In this document: piece after piece, positions 14,223-21,456 of the stretch
Position numbering within the stretch: position 1 is the first letter of the stretch
Layout of the letters: each line of letters begins with the position of its first letter
Notes under the pieces: generated by a model
The model's database searches: none
The model's input: the letters and a program-made list of their open reading frames with translations, nothing else
What the model was told of the DNA's origin: nothing
Assembly: GCF_905372335.1 (NCBI RefSeq)
Contig: NZ_CAJPOU010000023.1
Span: 1-24,355, forward strand
Direction of reading: 5' to 3'
DNA: 24,355 bases
Source of the DNA: Streptococcus sp. A12
Lineage (GTDB): Bacteria > Bacillota > Bacilli > Lactobacillales > Streptococcaceae
Position numbers and translations under genes: made by a program

Positions 14223-14576
14223 TTATGCTAGGGCTGCTGAAAGATCGACAGCATTTGCTTCGTGCCATAGTTTTTCTAGGTTATAGTGAGCACGCATTTC
14301 TTCTGAGAAGATATGGACCACCACACCACCTAAGTCAAGAAGGACCCAACCTCCTGCTGAGTCACCTTCGACGTGGCTGGCATTGCCCCCAGCTTCAACG
14401 ACTTTCTCGCGAATATTTTCTGCGATCGCTTCTAACTGACGGCTGTTCATAGAGCTTGCGATAACAAAGTAATCCGTCACACTGGTCAAGCTTTGAACAT
14501 CCAAAGCCACAATATCTTCTGCACGTTTTTCATCGGCAGCTTTAACAACAAGTTCAAGTAATTCTTTTTCTTTCAT
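14223..14576 (-). CDS. rsfS: Ribosome silencing factor RsfS
   Basis: A 117-aa protein of the RsfS/Iojap/DUF143 family. It binds ribosomal protein L14 (uL14) and blocks joining of the 30S and 50S subunits under starvation. Visible hallmarks are VALDVQSLTSVTDYFVIASSMNSRQ (about 22-46), the ligand-contact region VEGDSAGGWVLLDLGGVVVHIF (about 68-89) and EMRAHYNLEKLW (about 92-103). Length is normal. The ATG abuts the yqeK TAA (TAAATG), so translation is coupled. It is followed by a terminator and closes the yqeG-to-rsfS operon. Confidence 0.95.
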   Translation of the reverse strand: MKEKELLELVVKAADEKRAEDIVALDVQSLTSVTDYFVIASSMNSRQLEAIAENIREKVVEAGGNASHVEGDSAGGWVLLDLGGVVVHIFSEEMRAHYNLEKLWHEANAVDLSAALA

Positions 14577-15170
14577 TTAGTCCTCTTTCAAATACTTCAC
14601 AAAGGCATTATAAGTTTCAAGGGTTTGGGGATAAATGGGTAATCCTTGGTGGGCCAAGTGCTCGACTGTGCGAGCCGTCTCATAGGCCACCGCACGATCC
14701 AAGGAGACCTGGGCGATTTCCCGCGCTTGATCCACCCCTGAAAAGGTCCGGTTATGCTCAATATAATCTGCTACATAGACAATCTTGTCTAAGGTTGACA
14801 TCTGTCCACTCCCAACCGTATGAATCTCAATACTGCGAAGAATGGCTGGATCTGTTAGTCCAAGATCTTCTTGGATCTTATAAATCCCGACCATCCCATG
14901 CCAGACATTGTTGCCCCAGTTTTTTAATGCTGGATCCAGCTCATAGCGATCGATCAAGTCCAGAAATTCCTGATCTGATAATTTCTTGGCGTAGTCATGT
15001 AATAGACCGGCTAGGCCAGCCTGCTCTTCATCTGCCCCATAGCGCTTAGCTATGTCACGCGCAGCCTTCTCAACCCCTAAACAGTGAGTTAGGCGTTTTT
15101 CCGGAAGGATTTGGCCCATTTTTTCGAGCAAGACCTCTCGAGAAAAGCCGAGATAGTTTTCATAGGTCAT
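14577..15170 (-). CDS. yqeK: HD-domain bis(5'-nucleosyl)-tetraphosphatase YqeK
   Basis: A 197-aa HD-superfamily hydrolase. Members cleave diadenosine tetraphosphate symmetrically to two ADP. Metal-site residues: His29 in RLTHCLGVE, His58-Asp59 in GLLHDYAKK, the WHG region near 90-95, and the late Asp in VYVADYIEH (about 130-138). A longer open frame reaches upstream to 15299, but that part lies inside nadD. I chose ATG 15170, which overlaps the nadD stop by one base (TAATG) and gives the usual family start. The pairing with nadD and rsfS is conserved in Firmicutes. Confidence 0.94.
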   Translation of the reverse strand: MTYENYLGFSREVLLEKMGQILPEKRLTHCLGVEKAARDIAKRYGADEEQAGLAGLLHDYAKKLSDQEFLDLIDRYELDPALKNWGNNVWHGMVGIYKIQEDLGLTDPAILRSIEIHTVGSGQMSTLDKIVYVADYIEHNRTFSGVDQAREIAQVSLDRAVAYETARTVEHLAHQGLPIYPQTLETYNAFVKYLKED

Positions 15171-15799
15171 TAATACAAACCTTCTTCCTTGATATAGTCC
15201 AAGACTGGTTTTGGCAACATAAAGTTGGGCGTCCGACCTTGAGCGATAAACTCTCGCACCATGCTTGAAGAGATATCCATCAGGGGAACATCGACCCAAA
15301 TCACTGGATAAGAAGTTCCCGCTTTGTAACGGGGACGTTGAACACCGACAAACTGGACCATCTCCACTAGCTCGTCAATCCGATACCATTTTGGCAGGTA
15401 GTCCACCATATCAGCTCCAATGATAAAGTAATAGTCTGTATCTGGGTCTCGCTCATTGAGCAACTTCATCGTATCGTAAGTATAAGAGATCCCTTTACGC
15501 TCTAGCTCAATCGTCTCGATTTCTAGCCCTTCAATCCCTTCGATGGCTAGTTCTAGCATTTTCAGGCGATGACGCTCATCAATGGTTTCTTTTTTATCCA
15601 CATGCGGAGGCTCATATTCTGGCATGAGAAGGACCTTGTCCAAGCCTAATTGTTGGCGGACCTGGTCTGCAACCACGAGATGGGCATTATGGACCGGATT
15701 GAAATTCCCACCCAAAATACCAACTTGCTTGCGTTTCTTGTTTTTGATCTCTGGCTCTAACTCTACCTTGGTAAAGGGAGTCAATAGTTCAATTGCCAT
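15170..15799 (-). CDS. nadD: Nicotinate-nucleotide adenylyltransferase NadD
   Basis: A 209-aa essential enzyme of NAD synthesis that joins ATP and nicotinate mononucleotide to give deamido-NAD. The nucleotidyltransferase motif GILGGNFNPVHNAH is at 27-40 (HNAH in place of HIGH). LMPEYEPPHVDKK (about 58-70) binds the nicotinate side. ISSSMVREFIAQG (about 175-187) is the ISSTxIR-type ATP motif. An N-terminal extension of about 24 residues before the core is usual in streptococci. The SD AGGAG lies 9 nt before ATG and the gene follows yhbY by 21 nt. Confidence 0.95.
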   Translation of the reverse strand: MAIELLTPFTKVELEPEIKNKKRKQVGILGGNFNPVHNAHLVVADQVRQQLGLDKVLLMPEYEPPHVDKKETIDERHRLKMLELAIEGIEGLEIETIELERKGISYTYDTMKLLNERDPDTDYYFIIGADMVDYLPKWYRIDELVEMVQFVGVQRPRYKAGTSYPVIWVDVPLMDISSSMVREFIAQGRTPNFMLPKPVLDYIKEEGLY

Positions 15800-15820
15800 A
15801 GGTTTGCTCTCCTAGATGTC

Positions 15821-16132
15821 TTAGATTTCTTTTACTTTGACTGAAATCTTCCGGTTTTCTTTTTTGCTTGATTGTTTATACAAGATGAGGATGCGTCCAA
15901 TTTTTTGAACCGTATCCACACCGATTTCTTCTTCCAAGATTTCCGCTACTTCATGGATATTCTCGTCCGTATTTTGAAGGAGGGTGACCTTGATCAGTTC
16001 GCGAGCGTCTAGCGCTTGGCGAACACTGGTTTTGATTTGATCGTTAAGCCCGTTTTTCCCAATTTGGATAATAGGTTTGAGACTGTGGGCTTGGCTATTG
16101 AGAAAAGCCCGTTGTTTGGATGTTAATGTCAT
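15821..16132 (-). CDS. yhbY: CRM-domain RNA-binding protein YhbY (YqeI)
   Basis: A 103-aa single CRM-domain (PF01985) protein associated with pre-50S ribosomal particles. The helix LTSKQRAFLNSQAHSL at the N-terminus is followed by the RNA-binding GxxG loop in IQIGKNGLNDQ (about 22-32) and KVTLLQNTDENIHEVAEILEEEIG (about 48-71). A basic C-terminal tail (QSSKKENRKISVKVK) is present. SD AAGGAAG lies 7 nt before ATG. The structured element at 16154-16306 ends only about 22 nt upstream of this start, so it forms most of the leader between yqeH and yhbY. Confidence 0.94.
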   Translation of the reverse strand: MTLTSKQRAFLNSQAHSLKPIIQIGKNGLNDQIKTSVRQALDARELIKVTLLQNTDENIHEVAEILEEEIGVDTVQKIGRILILYKQSSKKENRKISVKVKEI

Positions 16133-16153
16133 GTTTTTACTTCCTTATTTTTT

Positions 16154-16306
16154 GATCGTTATTTTAAGTGGTGGGGACGGCCGGAACTAATTTTTCAAAG
16201 ATCTCATCTTTGAAAAATGGATTTCCTTACCTCAAAATGGAGCCTTGGTCTCCATTTTGCCCTTGCCAATCTATCGATTGGCAACTACACCACGGCAATA
16301 ACGATC
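16154..16306. repeat. MITE-like / structured RNA element: inverted-repeat ends closing three perfect hairpins
   Basis: The ends GATCGTTATT (16154-16163) and AATAACGATC (16297-16306) are perfect inverted repeats. After a 4/3-nt internal loop they continue as GTGGTG (16168-16173) / CACCAC (16288-16293). Inside are three separate stems: 16190-16218 (13 bp, 3-nt loop), 16233-16259 (10 bp, 7-nt loop) and 16263-16284 (9 bp, 4-nt loop). Folded, this is a four-way junction. None ends in a T-run, so read-through from yqeH to yhbY is possible. TATTT occurs on both sides (16146-16150, 16309-16313), a weak hint of target duplication. No coding frame is convincing. Confidence 0.6.
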
Positions 16307-16357
16307 CCTATTTGAGCTCACTTCGTTCGCTCTTCAATTTCATTCTATTTCAAATTT

Positions 16358-17464
16358 TTAAATAATAGCTTTACGACTTACGACGGCGACGCCTTCTGGT
16401 GCCCAGACGGCTACTTTTGCTTCTCCATTGACGCGGATCCAGCCGAGTCCTGAGATGACGAGGTCTGTCTTGTCCTTGATGGTAAACTCATGGGAAACCA
16501 AGGATGGAAATTCTTCTTTTTCCTTGCTGTTAGGGGGTGTTAGTAAGCCACCGACATGCTTGTCATAAAAGACGGTCGCTCCTTCGAGTTTGGTCCGATG
16601 AAGCTTGAGTTCGTTATCAAAGAAGGCGGTGAAACCTTGCTTTTCCCCCTTGATAAAGTCAAAGCGTCCCAGACCACCCAAAAAGAGGGTTTGCTCGGGA
16701 TTGAGCTGATAAGTCTTGGGCTTGATTTCTTTTTTAGGACTGACATACTTGAGGTTTTTAGCCGTCAAGTAATGAGCCATCTGGTGGCGATGGATAATCC
16801 CTGGTGTATCGTAGATATAGGACCCATCGTCCAGTGGGATTTCGATCTTGTCCAGTGTCGTTCCTGGGAAGCGAGAGGTTGTAATGATATCCTTGTCTCC
16901 AGTGATTTCTTGGATGATCGCATTGATGAGGGTCGATTTCCCAACGTTGGTCACACCTACCACATAGACATCACGTCCCTTGCGGTACTGCTCAATCTTT
17001 TCCATCAAGTCCTTGATCGCACTCTTGTTTTGAGCAGAGGTGAGGACCACATCGACAGGACGCATGCCTTCTTCGTGGGCCCGCTCCATCAACCAATGGG
17101 TCACCTTGCTATCCTTGACAGACTTGGGCAAGATGTCCTTTTTATTTCCGACTAAAAGGACATCATTACCTGCTACAAAGCGCGGTAAGCCAGGAATGAC
17201 AGAACCATTAAAGTCAAAAACATCGACTACATTGACCACAAGTGCGTCACTATCCCCCACTTCGTGAAGGAGCTTTAGGAAATCATCATCTGTCAGATGC
17301 ACATCTATGATTTCATTATAGTGACGCAGACGGAAACAGCGTTGGCAATAGACTTCGCCTGTTTCCAAGCCCTTTTCAAGAGCTGATTGGGGAGTATAGC
17401 CTAGCCCCTCTTTATTTTCTGTCTGAATGGGGGCTCCACAGCCAATACAGAATAATTCTTCCAT
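16358..17464 (-). CDS. yqeH: Ribosome-biogenesis GTPase YqeH
   Basis: A 368-aa circularly permuted GTPase needed for 30S subunit assembly. The N-terminal zinc finger uses Cys6, Cys9, Cys40 and Cys43. The G motifs occur in permuted order: G4 NKKD at 107-110, G5 SAQ near 143-145, then G1 GVTNVGKS at 170-177, G2/G3 region FPGTT (199-203) and DTPG (219-222). The C-terminal domain probably contacts RNA. Length matches the family. It begins 2 nt after yqeG, and 3' to it comes a 225-nt gap with the inverted-repeat element and the sequence GAGCGAACGAAGTGAGCTC, before yhbY. Confidence 0.96.
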   Translation of the reverse strand: MEELFCIGCGAPIQTENKEGLGYTPQSALEKGLETGEVYCQRCFRLRHYNEIIDVHLTDDDFLKLLHEVGDSDALVVNVVDVFDFNGSVIPGLPRFVAGNDVLLVGNKKDILPKSVKDSKVTHWLMERAHEEGMRPVDVVLTSAQNKSAIKDLMEKIEQYRKGRDVYVVGVTNVGKSTLINAIIQEITGDKDIITTSRFPGTTLDKIEIPLDDGSYIYDTPGIIHRHQMAHYLTAKNLKYVSPKKEIKPKTYQLNPEQTLFLGGLGRFDFIKGEKQGFTAFFDNELKLHRTKLEGATVFYDKHVGGLLTPPNSKEKEEFPSLVSHEFTIKDKTDLVISGLGWIRVNGEAKVAVWAPEGVAVVSRKAII

Positions 17465-17466
17465 TC

Positions 17467-17994
17467 TTAAATTCCTTTTTTATATACAATTGGACCATAT
17501 TTTTCGGCCATTTGCTTCATGACACGGCGTTCACGCGCCCGGTTGATCTGGGTCTTGATGGAGTCATGCTCGACCAAAGGCTTGACCAAAATCGAGCGAA
17601 TGCCTGCACGATGAGCAGCCCGGATATCCGTCATCAGTTGATCACCGACCATGACCACTTCATTTTTCTCATAGTGGAAACGTTTGAGAGCCCGATCAAT
17701 CCCAAAAGTAAAGGGCTTGAGCGACCAAGCTTCATAGTCAATATCAAATTTCTCAACAGCGCGCTTGACCCGTTTGGGACTATTATTAGACACCACGATA
17801 ACTCGAATCCCTCCATCACGAAGATCATGCAACCACTGGCGCATCTCAGGAGTTCCATCTGGATTGTTCCAAGCAATCAAGGTGTTATCCAAATCCACAA
17901 GGACCGCCTTGATGCCTTGTTTTTTCAAGTCTGCAACGGTGAGATCATAGGCTGCTTCCACCGCAAAATCTGGTTTGTAATTTTCGATTGACAC
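17467..17994 (-). CDS. yqeG: HAD-superfamily phosphatase YqeG (GTG start)
   Basis: A 175-aa HAD hydrolase of the YqeG family (HAD IIIA type); the physiological substrate is not known to me. Motif I LVDLDNTLIAW lies at about 32-42 with both aspartates, motif II is VVSNNSPKRV (about 68-77), and motif III/IV is the Lys of SLKPFTFG plus VMVGDQLMTDIRAA (about 115-128). I chose GTG 17994 because GGAG stands 6 nt before it and homologues begin near SIENYKPDF. A longer ATG start (18006) has only weak SD. It is first gene of the yqeG-yqeH-yhbY-nadD-yqeK-rsfS operon and lies 2 nt before yqeH. Confidence 0.93.
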   Translation of the reverse strand: MSIENYKPDFAVEAAYDLTVADLKKQGIKAVLVDLDNTLIAWNNPDGTPEMRQWLHDLRDGGIRVIVVSNNSPKRVKRAVEKFDIDYEAWSLKPFTFGIDRALKRFHYEKNEVVMVGDQLMTDIRAAHRAGIRSILVKPLVEHDSIKTQINRARERRVMKQMAEKYGPIVYKKGI

Positions 17995-18022
17995 GTTTTT
18001 CTCCATTTTTTATATTCTCTTC

Positions 18023-18051
18023 ATTGTAGCATAAATAGACGTATTTTGCAC
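18023..18051 (-). promoter_or_regulatory. Promoter of the yqeG operon
   Basis: TGCTACAAT on the minus strand gives an extended -10 (TACAAT, 18023-18028), with a weak -35 GTGCAA 17 nt upstream (18046-18051). It would start a leader of only about 20 nt. Confidence 0.55.
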
Positions 18052-18123
18052 TTGCTTCGTTGTCTCCCCTTTGTAAGAGGACCCATTCTATCTCTTTGAT
18101 ATTCTCTAAAATAGACAAAATCG

Positions 18124-18151
18124 TTACAAAGTTCCAAAAACGTGGTATAGT
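18124..18151 (+). promoter_or_regulatory. Promoter of the VTT-domain gene
   Basis: TTACAA (18124-18129), 16 nt, then TATAGT (18146-18151) preceded by TGG, an extended -10. It is divergent from the yqeG promoter. Confidence 0.6.
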
Positions 18152-18177
18152 AGAAGAAAAAAATATGCGGAAGAGTT

Positions 18178-18798
18178 ATGATTACAAAAGAAAATAAATT
18201 GAGGGAGGTCTCACCTCTCCTCCAAAAAATCATCAATTGGTCCTCCATCATCGGGGCCCTGGCAACCCTTGCTTTCTGTATCTGGGCCTACTTTGCTGGC
18301 ATTCTCCAATCCAAGGAAACCTTGTCGGCTTTTATTCTCCAAGCAGGTATCTTCGGGCCACCTCTCTTTATCTTTCTTCAGATCCTTCAAACAGTGGTCC
18401 CTATTATTCCTGGTGCTCTAACATCTGTCGCTGGTGTCTTTATCTACGGCCACATCGTTGGGACCATCTACAACTACATCGGCATCGTCATTGGCTGTGC
18501 CATCATCTTCCACCTCGCAAGAATGTACGGGCCTAAATTTGTCCAGTCTATGGTCAGCCAGAAGACTTACGACAAGTATATCAATTGGCTCAACGAAGGC
18601 AAGCGTTTTGATCGTTTCTTTATTTTCATGATGATCTGGCCCATCAGTCCAGCGGACTTTCTCTGCATGCTAGCTGGATTGACCAATATGACCTTTAAAC
18701 GCTATATGACCATTATTATTCTCTGCAAACCAATTACTCTAGTCATTTACACTTATGGACTCACCTATATCATCGACTATTTCTGGCAAATGATGTAA
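18178..18798 (+). CDS. TVP38/TMEM64 (VTT/DedA-like) membrane protein
   Basis: The only plus-strand gene. It encodes 206 aa with about five to six hydrophobic segments (near 18-42, 50-70, 75-92, 95-115, 145-170 and 178-200). The VTT/SNARE_assoc domain (PF09335) is seen in LQTVVPIIPGALTSVAGVFIYG (about 69-90), with the conserved re-entrant Pro-Gly, and in FIFMMIWPISPADFLCMLAGLTNM (about 150-173), where the second re-entrant segment PxSPADFL lies. Relatives are lipid scramblase- or transporter-like proteins; DedA members support envelope lipid recycling. The exact substrate is unknown. SD GGAAG precedes ATG. It is monocistronic and convergent with the DMT gene. Confidence 0.9.
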   Translation: MITKENKLREVSPLLQKIINWSSIIGALATLAFCIWAYFAGILQSKETLSAFILQAGIFGPPLFIFLQILQTVVPIIPGALTSVAGVFIYGHIVGTIYNYIGIVIGCAIIFHLARMYGPKFVQSMVSQKTYDKYINWLNEGKRFDRFFIFMMIWPISPADFLCMLAGLTNMTFKRYMTIIILCKPITLVIYTYGLTYIIDYFWQMM

Positions 18799-18832
18799 AA
18801 AAGATGTTGGGCAAACACCCAGCATCTTTTTT
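18797..18832. terminator. Bidirectional terminator between the VTT and DMT genes
   Basis: The stem GATGTTGGG / CCCAGCATC (one G-U pair) with a 6-nt loop is flanked by A5-6 on the left and T6 on the right, so it ends transcripts from both convergent genes. It overlaps the last bases of the VTT stop and the DMT stop. Confidence 0.9.
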
Positions 18833-19742
18833 ATAGAATTCCTTTTTCTTTTTGAATAATGAAGTCCTTTAGAGTGATCAGGAGGACCGCTAACAGAATC
18901 ATGCCCATACCCAAGAAGTCAATCATAAAGAAATGCTCCTTCATAATGATAAAGGCAAAGAAAACTGCCGAAATTGGCTCAATAGAGGCTAATAGGCTTC
19001 CCTTTACGGCTCCGACCAAAGAAGTTCCTTTAAGAAAGGCTGTGTAGGCAAAAATCGTTCCAATAACAACCAAACCAAAAAGAGCCATCAAGGTATCCAG
19101 TCTGTAGTTTCCAGAAAAAGAAAGAAGACCACTAAAAGGAATCATCAGAATTCCTGGAATGACCATCCCAACTCCAATCACCAGCATACTTCCCCATTTT
19201 TTAATTAAATTAAGAGGAAGGACAATATACAGAGCATAAGCAAAGGATGAAACCACTCCCCAAGCCAGACCTTTTGGATTAATGGCCAGTTGGTTGAGTT
19301 GACCGTGTGTTGCAATTAAGAATGTGCCACCAATCGCTAAAAGCATGGAAGCTACTTCCGCAAGAGTAGGAGCTACTCTATCCTTGATACAGGTATAGGA
19401 TAAAATCCCCACTGGACAGAGATACTGCAAAACGGTGGCAGTCCCAGCATTGGTTTCTGCAATCGCCTCTAAATAGGTCAATTGAGTTAGTAACAATCCT
19501 AAAAATGAAAAAACGAGAAGGGAGAGGTAGGAAGATTTATCTTTAGCAAAGGCTAATACCTTCTCTTTATCCGCTACGTAAGATAATATAATAAGGACAA
19601 TGCCTGAAAAAAGTAGACGAAAATTAGTTAACCCTATAGCTGAAAAACCATGTGCCATCAAATATTGCCCGCTAACACCAGAAAGCCCCCAAGCAATTCC
19701 AGCAATCACAGTCATCAAGGTTCCTTTGAAAGATGTAGACAT
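18831..19742 (-). CDS. DMT-superfamily (EamA) transporter
   Basis: A 303-aa permease with ten predicted TM segments in two EamA repeats (PF00892). Repeat 1 is about residues 8-135 and repeat 2 about 150-292. Hallmarks are GIAWGLSGVSGQYL near 15-28, NFRLLFSGIVL near 40-50, AETNAGTATVLQYLCPV near 94-110 and, in repeat 2, GSLLASIEPISAVFFAFI near 247-264. The family exports amino acids or other metabolites; the substrate cannot be told. SD GGAGGC is 3 nt before ATG, unusually close. It is a single gene between two terminators. Confidence 0.93.
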   Translation of the reverse strand: MSTSFKGTLMTVIAGIAWGLSGVSGQYLMAHGFSAIGLTNFRLLFSGIVLIILSYVADKEKVLAFAKDKSSYLSLLVFSFLGLLLTQLTYLEAIAETNAGTATVLQYLCPVGILSYTCIKDRVAPTLAEVASMLLAIGGTFLIATHGQLNQLAINPKGLAWGVVSSFAYALYIVLPLNLIKKWGSMLVIGVGMVIPGILMIPFSGLLSFSGNYRLDTLMALFGLVVIGTIFAYTAFLKGTSLVGAVKGSLLASIEPISAVFFAFIIMKEHFFMIDFLGMGMILLAVLLITLKDFIIQKEKGIL

Positions 19743-19772
19743 GTTGCCTCCACAAATATTATTTACATCCTA

Positions 19773-19781
19773 ATTGTAACA
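19773..19781 (-). promoter_or_regulatory. Extended -10 of the DMT gene
   Basis: TGTTACAAT on the minus strand (TACAAT 19773-19778), with no -35 in the adjoining bdh terminator. Confidence 0.45.
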
Positions 19782-19782
19782 T

Positions 19783-19809
19783 AAAAGCCAGCCCAAATGG
19801 ACTGGTTTT
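19783..19809 (-). terminator. Terminator of the butanediol dehydrogenase gene
   Basis: In the minus direction AAAACCAGTCC / GGGCTGGCTTTT pairs with wobble around a 4-nt loop and ends TTTTAT, 19 nt beyond the stop codon. Confidence 0.8.
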
Positions 19810-19828
19810 ATTCATAAAATATACTAAT

Positions 19829-20869
19829 TTACGGCTCAACCAAAATCTTGATTTGCGATTTATCTTGCGTTAATTCGATAAAGCCATCTTGAACAATATT
19901 TTCCAATTTGATTTTCTTAGTAACTAATTTCTCAGCAGAGAAGTAGCCTTGTTCCATCAATTCCAATACTTTAGGGAAGATGTGGCGATAAGCGATAATC
20001 CCTTTAAGGGTCTTTTCTTGAATGGCGAATTCATTTGGATTGATGCTCGCTTCGCGTTCCCAAATGGATACGACCATACACTCACCAGCCTTATGGACAG
20101 CTGCCAAAGCTTGCCCAAGAACAACAGGAACCCCTGTTACTTCATAAGACACATCCGCTCCACCATCCGTCAAGCGATGAATGGCTTCAACGATTGATTC
20201 ACCTTCTTCTGGACGAACAACAATGGCACCTAGCTCTTCTGCTTTGGCTTGACGTTCAGGAGACAATTCAACCGCATAGATTCTTGAAGCACCAGCTGCA
20301 CGAAGAGCTTCCACGATCAAGAGACCGATAGGCCCCAAACCAAAGATAACCGCGGTATCTCCTGCCTTAATAGCAGATTGACGAACTGCATAAACGGCTA
20401 CAGCAGCAGGTTCTGTAAGAGCGGCTTGTTCATAGCTCAAGCTATCTGGAATCACATGCACAAGATCACCATCAAGCACACAATACTTCGCAAAACCACC
20501 ATCTGCTGCTAAACCAACAAAGTTCAAGTTTGGATCAAGGTTGTAGTCACCGATTAAGTTATGTTTTGCCAAAATTGGTTCAATCGTCACACGATCCCCA
20601 ACTTTGACACGAGTCACATCGCTTCCAACCTCAACAATTTCTCCAGCAAACTCGTGACCGAGGGTAACGGGTGCTTTTTGACCAGAATAAACATGCTCTT
20701 CTGTTGGAATGAAGATTGGCCCATCCAAGTATTCATGCAAGTCTGTTCCACAGATTCCCGTGAATTTGACCGCAACCTTTACTTGATGAGGTTGTACTTT
20801 AGGGACTTCCACTTCCTCGATACGAACGTCCTTCTTGCCATGCCAGCGAGCAGCTTTCATTGTTTCCAT
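19829..20869 (-). CDS. bdhA: Zinc-type medium-chain dehydrogenase, probable (R,R)-butanediol dehydrogenase
   Basis: A 346-aa NAD(H)-dependent alcohol dehydrogenase closely resembling B. subtilis BdhA, which interconverts acetoin and 2,3-butanediol. Catalytic-zinc ligands: Cys40 in TGICGTDLHEYL, His72 and Glu73 in GHEF, Glu153 in TEPAAVAVY. The Rossmann motif GLGPIG lies at 177-182, followed by an acidic residue (VELSPE) that favours NAD. The four-cysteine structural zinc lobe is missing, as in BdhA relatives. GGAG is 6 nt before ATG 20869. It has a strong promoter overlapped by a Rex-box-like sequence, consistent with an NADH-sensing overflow pathway. Sorbitol or threonine dehydrogenase is a less likely alternative. 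Confidence 0.85.
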   Translation of the reverse strand: METMKAARWHGKKDVRIEEVEVPKVQPHQVKVAVKFTGICGTDLHEYLDGPIFIPTEEHVYSGQKAPVTLGHEFAGEIVEVGSDVTRVKVGDRVTIEPILAKHNLIGDYNLDPNLNFVGLAADGGFAKYCVLDGDLVHVIPDSLSYEQAALTEPAAVAVYAVRQSAIKAGDTAVIFGLGPIGLLIVEALRAAGASRIYAVELSPERQAKAEELGAIVVRPEEGESIVEAIHRLTDGGADVSYEVTGVPVVLGQALAAVHKAGECMVVSIWEREASINPNEFAIQEKTLKGIIAYRHIFPKVLELMEQGYFSAEKLVTKKIKLENIVQDGFIELTQDKSQIKILVEP

Positions 20870-20926
20870 ATGATTCTCCTATTTTTCCATGAATTGCAAT
20901 TCCCTTTCAGGAAACCCGACAACCAT

Positions 20927-20955
20927 ATTGTAAACCTTTTCACAAACTTTGTCAA
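20927..20955 (-). promoter_or_regulatory. Strong promoter with Rex-box-like operator upstream of bdhA
   Basis: A perfect TTGACA (20950-20955), 17 nt, then TACAAT (20927-20932). Between and over them lies TTGTAAACCTTTTCACAA (20928-20945), matching the Rex consensus TTGTGA-N6-TCACAA with a single mismatch. A 12-nt palindrome, GAATTGCAATTC, at 20891-20902 lies in the leader. Confidence 0.65.
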
Positions 20956-20977
20956 GAAGAAACAGACAGTTAATATC

Positions 20978-21358
20978 TTAATTATCGGTCCGAGATGACT
21001 CTAATTTCCAACCGACAATCCAGCCCAGAACAAGAAGATAATTTTCAAAAGCTCCAATAGCATTTACTGGCAAATGATAGTTGAGATAAGCAAATAAATG
21101 ATTGGTCCCAATCCCAAGCCCACCAATGATCAAGGCCAATAGTACCGTTCGAAGATAGAACCAATCATATTTGAGATTGACAGCAATGAGAATCACAAGA
21201 ACTGCCACATTCCAAATCCCAATCTCTCGCTGCCAACCGACAGAAACACCATATCCTGAATGACTTCCCATATAGGATGGAAAGAAGAGCTGAAAAATAA
21301 TGGCTCCAGACATGGCGATGATAACTAGGACAAATAAGACTCTTAAAAATTTGTTCAT
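20978..21358 (-). CDS. Small membrane protein of unknown function (126 aa)
   Basis: Four hydrophobic segments are visible: residues about 5-27, 47-62, 68-86 and 102-118. A conserved-looking polar loop YMGSHSGYGVSVGWQREIG (about 29-47) follows the first, and NHLFAYLNYHL (about 86-96) contains two His. The topology and aromatic/His loops recall small DoxX/DUF6790-type proteins, but I cannot assign a family. SD AGGAG is 7 nt before ATG 21358, and an extended -10 is upstream. Its stop lies only 23 nt before the bdhA -35, so transcripts may read into bdhA; I see no terminator between them. Confidence 0.75.
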   Translation of the reverse strand: MNKFLRVLFVLVIIAMSGAIIFQLFFPSYMGSHSGYGVSVGWQREIGIWNVAVLVILIAVNLKYDWFYLRTVLLALIIGGLGIGTNHLFAYLNYHLPVNAIGAFENYLLVLGWIVGWKLESSRTDN

Positions 21359-21400
21359 GTAACTTCTCCTAATGCTAGTTGATATGTAATGGTCTTTCCT

Positions 21401-21409
21401 ATTCTAACA
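21401..21409 (-). promoter_or_regulatory. Extended -10 of the 126-aa membrane protein gene
   Basis: TGTTAGAAT on the minus strand (TAGAAT 21401-21406), 43 nt before the ATG, with no clear -35. Confidence 0.4.
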
Positions 21410-21424
21410 CAATTTTATGGATAG

Positions 21425-21448
21425 AAAAAACCAACCTCTCGGCTAGTT
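21425..21448 (-). terminator. Terminator of gatAB
   Basis: AACTAGCC / GGTTGGTT (8 bp with two G-U pairs, loop GAGA) runs into TTTTTTC in the minus direction, 8 nt after the gatB stop. Confidence 0.75.
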
Positions 21449-21456
21449 TTTCTCTA

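Noticed and set aside
15171..15299. 43-residue N-terminal extension of YqeK
   Set aside because: It lies inside nadD in another frame, and homologues begin at the ATG overlapping the nadD stop.
16190..16218. Terminator between yqeH and yhbY
   Set aside because: The 13-bp A/T-rich stem has no T-run after it on the minus strand and is one arm of a larger symmetric structure.
18021..18251. 76-aa minus-strand frame across the yqeG/VTT divergent region
   Set aside because: It covers both promoters and the start of the VTT gene and has no SD or recognisable domain.
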